From the NCBI RefSeq assembly GCF_018919395.1, contig NZ_JAHLME010000001.1:930001-994000 (forward strand): a stretch of DNA of 64,000 bases, in the 5' to 3' direction. Below are positions 62,345-64,000 of this stretch, in pieces (position 1 is the first letter of the stretch; each line of letters opens with the position of its first letter). A model generated the notes under the pieces. It saw only the letters and a list, made by a program, of their open reading frames with translations. It did not search any database and was not told where the DNA came from. Source of the DNA: Geomonas azotofigens (lineage in GTDB: Bacteria; Desulfobacterota; Desulfuromonadia; Geobacterales; Geobacteraceae). Made by a program: the position numbers and the translations under genes.

Positions 62345-62707
62345 TCAGGGCAGGCGGGCCGCCTGGACGTAGTTGCGTCCCCAGTCGCACATGAGCTCGA
62401 GGATCGGGAAGATGGTTCTCCCCTGGTCGGTCAGCGAGTATTCGACCTTGGGAGGTACCTGCGGGTAGACCTTTCGGTGCACCAGCCCGTCGGTCTCGAG
62501 CTCGCGCAACTGCTGGGTCAGCATCTTCCTGGTGGTGTCGGAGAACTGCCGTTGCAGGTCGGAAAAGCGCATGGTCTCCTGGGCCAGGTGCCAGAGGATG
62601 GACGCCTTCCACTTTCCGCCGACCAGCGCCAGCGTCACGTCGATACCGCACTTGTACTCCCTGTCCCTCAGTGTCATAAGCTCAACGGCTGCCTGATCCT
62701 GCTGCAT
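62345..62707 (-). CDS. HxlR family transcriptional regulator
   Basis: A 120-residue winged-helix protein, typical length for the family. It has Y-K-C-G-I-D-V-T-L-A-L-V-G-G-K-W-K, the H-L-A helix, R-F-S-D-L-Q-R-Q-F and the wing E-Y-S-L-T-D-Q-G. The N-terminal Cys in Y-K-C-G is the position used as a thiol sensor in YodB/HypR-type members, so quinone, aldehyde or disulfide stress is a likely input. It is divergent from the flavoprotein gene and probably represses it and itself. The start is ATG 62707 (GGGGAAGAGT upstream); ATG 62728 and TTG 62737 are in frame but less fitting. Confidence 0.92.
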   Translation of the reverse strand: MQQDQAAVELMTLRDREYKCGIDVTLALVGGKWKASILWHLAQETMRFSDLQRQFSDTTRKMLTQQLRELETDGLVHRKVYPQVPPKVEYSLTDQGRTIFPILELMCDWGRNYVQAARLP

Positions 62708-62739
62708 ACTCTTCCCCACTTTTGTCATGGTTACCAAAA

Positions 62740-62773
62740 AGGTACTGTGTTTCGTTACAGGTACTACGTTTCG
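62740..62773. promoter_or_regulatory. Direct repeats, probable HxlR operator
   Basis: AGGTACTGTGTTTCG (62740-62754) and AGGTACTACGTTTCG (62759-62773): 13 of 15 bases identical, period 19. They lie in the spacer between the divergent regulator and flavoprotein genes, directly upstream of the -35 at 62787. Confidence 0.5.
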
Positions 62774-62786
62774 AAAAAGTTCGTTA

Positions 62787-62816
62787 TTGACGCTTGGGAA
62801 CTAATGGTCCTATATA
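62787..62816 (+). promoter_or_regulatory. Sigma-70 promoter of the flavoprotein-nitroreductase unit
   Basis: TTGACG (5 of 6), 18 bases, TATATA (5 of 6). The predicted leader is about 58 bases before ATG 62881. Confidence 0.6.
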
Positions 62817-62880
62817 GCCCATCCGGCAAAAAAAGAAAAGAGTCCGGTTCACCCATACCGGCTAAACGGGAGGAGCAGTT

Positions 62881-63513
62881 ATGAAAGTCGTAGCATTCAA
62901 CGGCAGCCCCAACAAGGAAGGGAATACGTACCACGCCATCAAGCTGGTGGCCGCGGAACTTGAGAAAGAGGGTGTTGAGGTCGAGATCGTCCACGTGGGC
63001 AACAAGGCCATTCGCGGCTGCATCGCCTGTTACCAGTGTGTGAAGAACCAGGATGAGCAGTGCGCCATCAAGGACGAGGTGAACGAGTGGGTCCAGAAGA
63101 TGAAGGGGGCGGACGCCATCATCCTCGGTTCCCCGGTGCACTACTCCGGCGTGGGTGGCACCATGAAGTCCTTTCTGGACCGCGCCTTCTTCGTCGCCGG
63201 CGTGAACGGCGGTCTGCTGCGCCACAAGGTCGGTGCGGCGGTCGTGGCCGTGCGCCGCTCCGGCGGGGTGACCACCTTCGACGAACTGAACCACTTCCTG
63301 AACTACTCGGAGATGCTGCTCCCCACCTCCAACTACTGGAACGTCATCCACGGCCGGGTACCGGGCGAGGCGCTGCAGGACGAGGAAGGGGTGCAGATCA
63401 TGCGCGTTCTGGGCAAGAACATGGTCTGGCTGATGAGGCTTCTGGAAAACGGCAAAGGCGTGGTGCCCGAACCGGAACGGGAAGCCAAGGTCATGACCAA
63501 CTTCATCAGGTAA
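62881..63513 (+). CDS. Iron-sulfur flavoprotein / NADPH-dependent FMN reductase family
   Basis: A 210-residue flavodoxin-fold protein. The FMN phosphate loop is N-G-S-P-N-K-E-G-N-T. The compact motif C-I-A-C-Y-Q-C and C61 (Cys 47, 50, 53 and 61, spacing CX2CX2CX7C) matches the 4Fe-4S motif of iron-sulfur flavoproteins. G-S-P-V-H-Y-S-G-V-G-G-T-M-K-S-F-L-D-R closes the fold. Members reduce quinones, oxygen species or electrophiles. GGGAGGAGCAGTT precedes ATG 62881. The nitroreductase gene follows after 12 bases, so the two are co-transcribed, probably under HxlR control. Confidence 0.93.
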   Translation: MKVVAFNGSPNKEGNTYHAIKLVAAELEKEGVEVEIVHVGNKAIRGCIACYQCVKNQDEQCAIKDEVNEWVQKMKGADAIILGSPVHYSGVGGTMKSFLDRAFFVAGVNGGLLRHKVGAAVVAVRRSGGVTTFDELNHFLNYSEMLLPTSNYWNVIHGRVPGEALQDEEGVQIMRVLGKNMVWLMRLLENGKGVVPEPEREAKVMTNFIR

Positions 63514-63525
63514 TCGGGAGAGAGC

Positions 63526-64000
63526 ATGCTGGATTTCAAGGTTGCCAAGGATAAATGTACCCGTTGCGGGCTCTGCGTTGCCGACTGCCCGGCCCACGTC
63601 ATCGACACGGAGGAAGGGCTCCCGCTGATCACGGCGGAGAAGGAAGCCGGCTGTTACCGTTGCCAGCACTGTTTCGCGGTCTGCCCGACCGGTGCCGTTT
63701 CCATCCTGGGGCTCGATCCGGGGGAGAGCACGCCGTTGACCGGTGACTGGCGCCCCGATGCGGCTCAGCTGGAAACGCTGATCAAGGGGCGGCGCTCGGT
63801 GCGGCGCTACAAGCCGGAGAACCTGGAGCCGGAGCTGATGCAGCGGCTCCTCGAGGTGGCCTGGCACGCGCCGACCGGGGTCAACACCCGGCAGGTCCGT
63901 TTCACCGTCATCGACGACCGCGAGAAGCTGGCCGCCTTCCGCGACGAGCTCCTGGCCGGCATCAAGCGCCTGGTGCGGGATAACGCGCTGCCCGAGCAAC
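63526..64000 (+). CDS. Ferredoxin-nitroreductase fusion, N-terminal part (cut by window end)
   Basis: The frame starts at ATG 63526 (GGGAGAGAGC upstream) and runs off the window after 158 codons. Residues 1-65 are a two-cluster ferredoxin: C-T-R-C-G-L-C-V-A-D-C-P and C-Y-R-C-Q-H-C-F-A-V-C-P. From about residue 85 a nitroreductase fold begins, with R-R-S-V-R-R-Y and A-P-T-G-V-N, the FMN-binding elements. Such fusions reduce nitro compounds or quinones using a ferredoxin module as electron input. It is coupled with the flavoprotein upstream and likely in the same thiol- or electrophile-stress response. Confidence 0.92.
   Translation, partial: MLDFKVAKDKCTRCGLCVADCPAHVIDTEEGLPLITAEKEAGCYRCQHCFAVCPTGAVSILGLDPGESTPLTGDWRPDAAQLETLIKGRRSVRRYKPENLEPELMQRLLEVAWHAPTGVNTRQVRFTVIDDREKLAAFRDELLAGIKRLVRDNALPEQ

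Overview
The window looks like chromosomal DNA of a Geobacterales bacterium (Geobacter, Citrifermentans or Geomonas type; genus not resolvable by eye). This is inferred from high GC, a 12-haem c-type cytochrome, two signalling proteins and one membrane protein with c-haem motifs in extracytoplasmic positions, a sigma-54 activator, pyruvate carboxylase, exported methionine sulfoxide reductases, and intergenic spacers rich in palindromic repeats. No tRNA, rRNA, CRISPR array, prophage or intact insertion sequence was seen.

Layout. 1-4.5 kb: the stress/sporulation-type trio DUF444 (YeaH-like, cut by the window edge), SpoVR and a long PrkA-like protein. 4.5-10.2 kb: a chemoreceptor behind a sigma-28-like promoter, a QueG-like Fe-S protein, sucCD, and two small exported proteins. 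10.4-15.3 kb: exported MsrB and MsrA, PolX, an EVE-domain protein and CorA. 15.5-24.6 kb: PepN, a c-haem/CopD/b5-like membrane protein that may be translated from a leaderless mRNA, a diguanylate cyclase, a sirohaem reductase and a hybrid histidine kinase. 25.2-34.4 kb: pyruvate carboxylase with an upstream PdhR/LldR-type palindrome, DUF554, MurI, GerMN, a MetH lacking the reactivation domain, and a conserved hypothetical.

34.4-40.0 kb: split transketolase coupled to a pseudopilin, then a c-haem sensor kinase and an NtrC-type activator. 40-48.7 kb: a predicted outer-membrane barrel, a DUF362 ferredoxin protein, a double pseudo-receiver, an SDR, Pal, a small hypothetical and a GAF-GspE ATPase. 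48.8-57.6 kb: the most unusual locus. It holds a CHASE2 adenylate cyclase with a sigma-28-like promoter, a TPR plus beta-barrel protein, a 1282-residue FecR-domain protein with a 9-bp minisatellite and two large homologous modules, and a DUF3365 haem sensor ending in a cysteine-pair domain. 57.7-61 kb: a TolB-like propeller divergent from a 12-haem cytochrome whose promoter matches the sigma-54 consensus exactly. 61.3-64 kb: a Tyr/Trp- and Arg-rich exported protein, then an HxlR regulator divergent from an iron-sulfur flavoprotein and a ferredoxin-nitroreductase cut by the window end.

How the genes may work together (inference). Several elements point to redox- and surface-linked regulation: c-haem sensors outside the membrane, a sigma-54 activator, a sigma-54 cytochrome promoter, cAMP and c-di-GMP enzymes, and an operon that may build an exported FecR-domain protein. 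The central-metabolism genes (sucCD, pyc, tkt) are ordinary in content, but the possible GntR-family operator at pyc suggests pyruvate or lactate control of anaplerosis.
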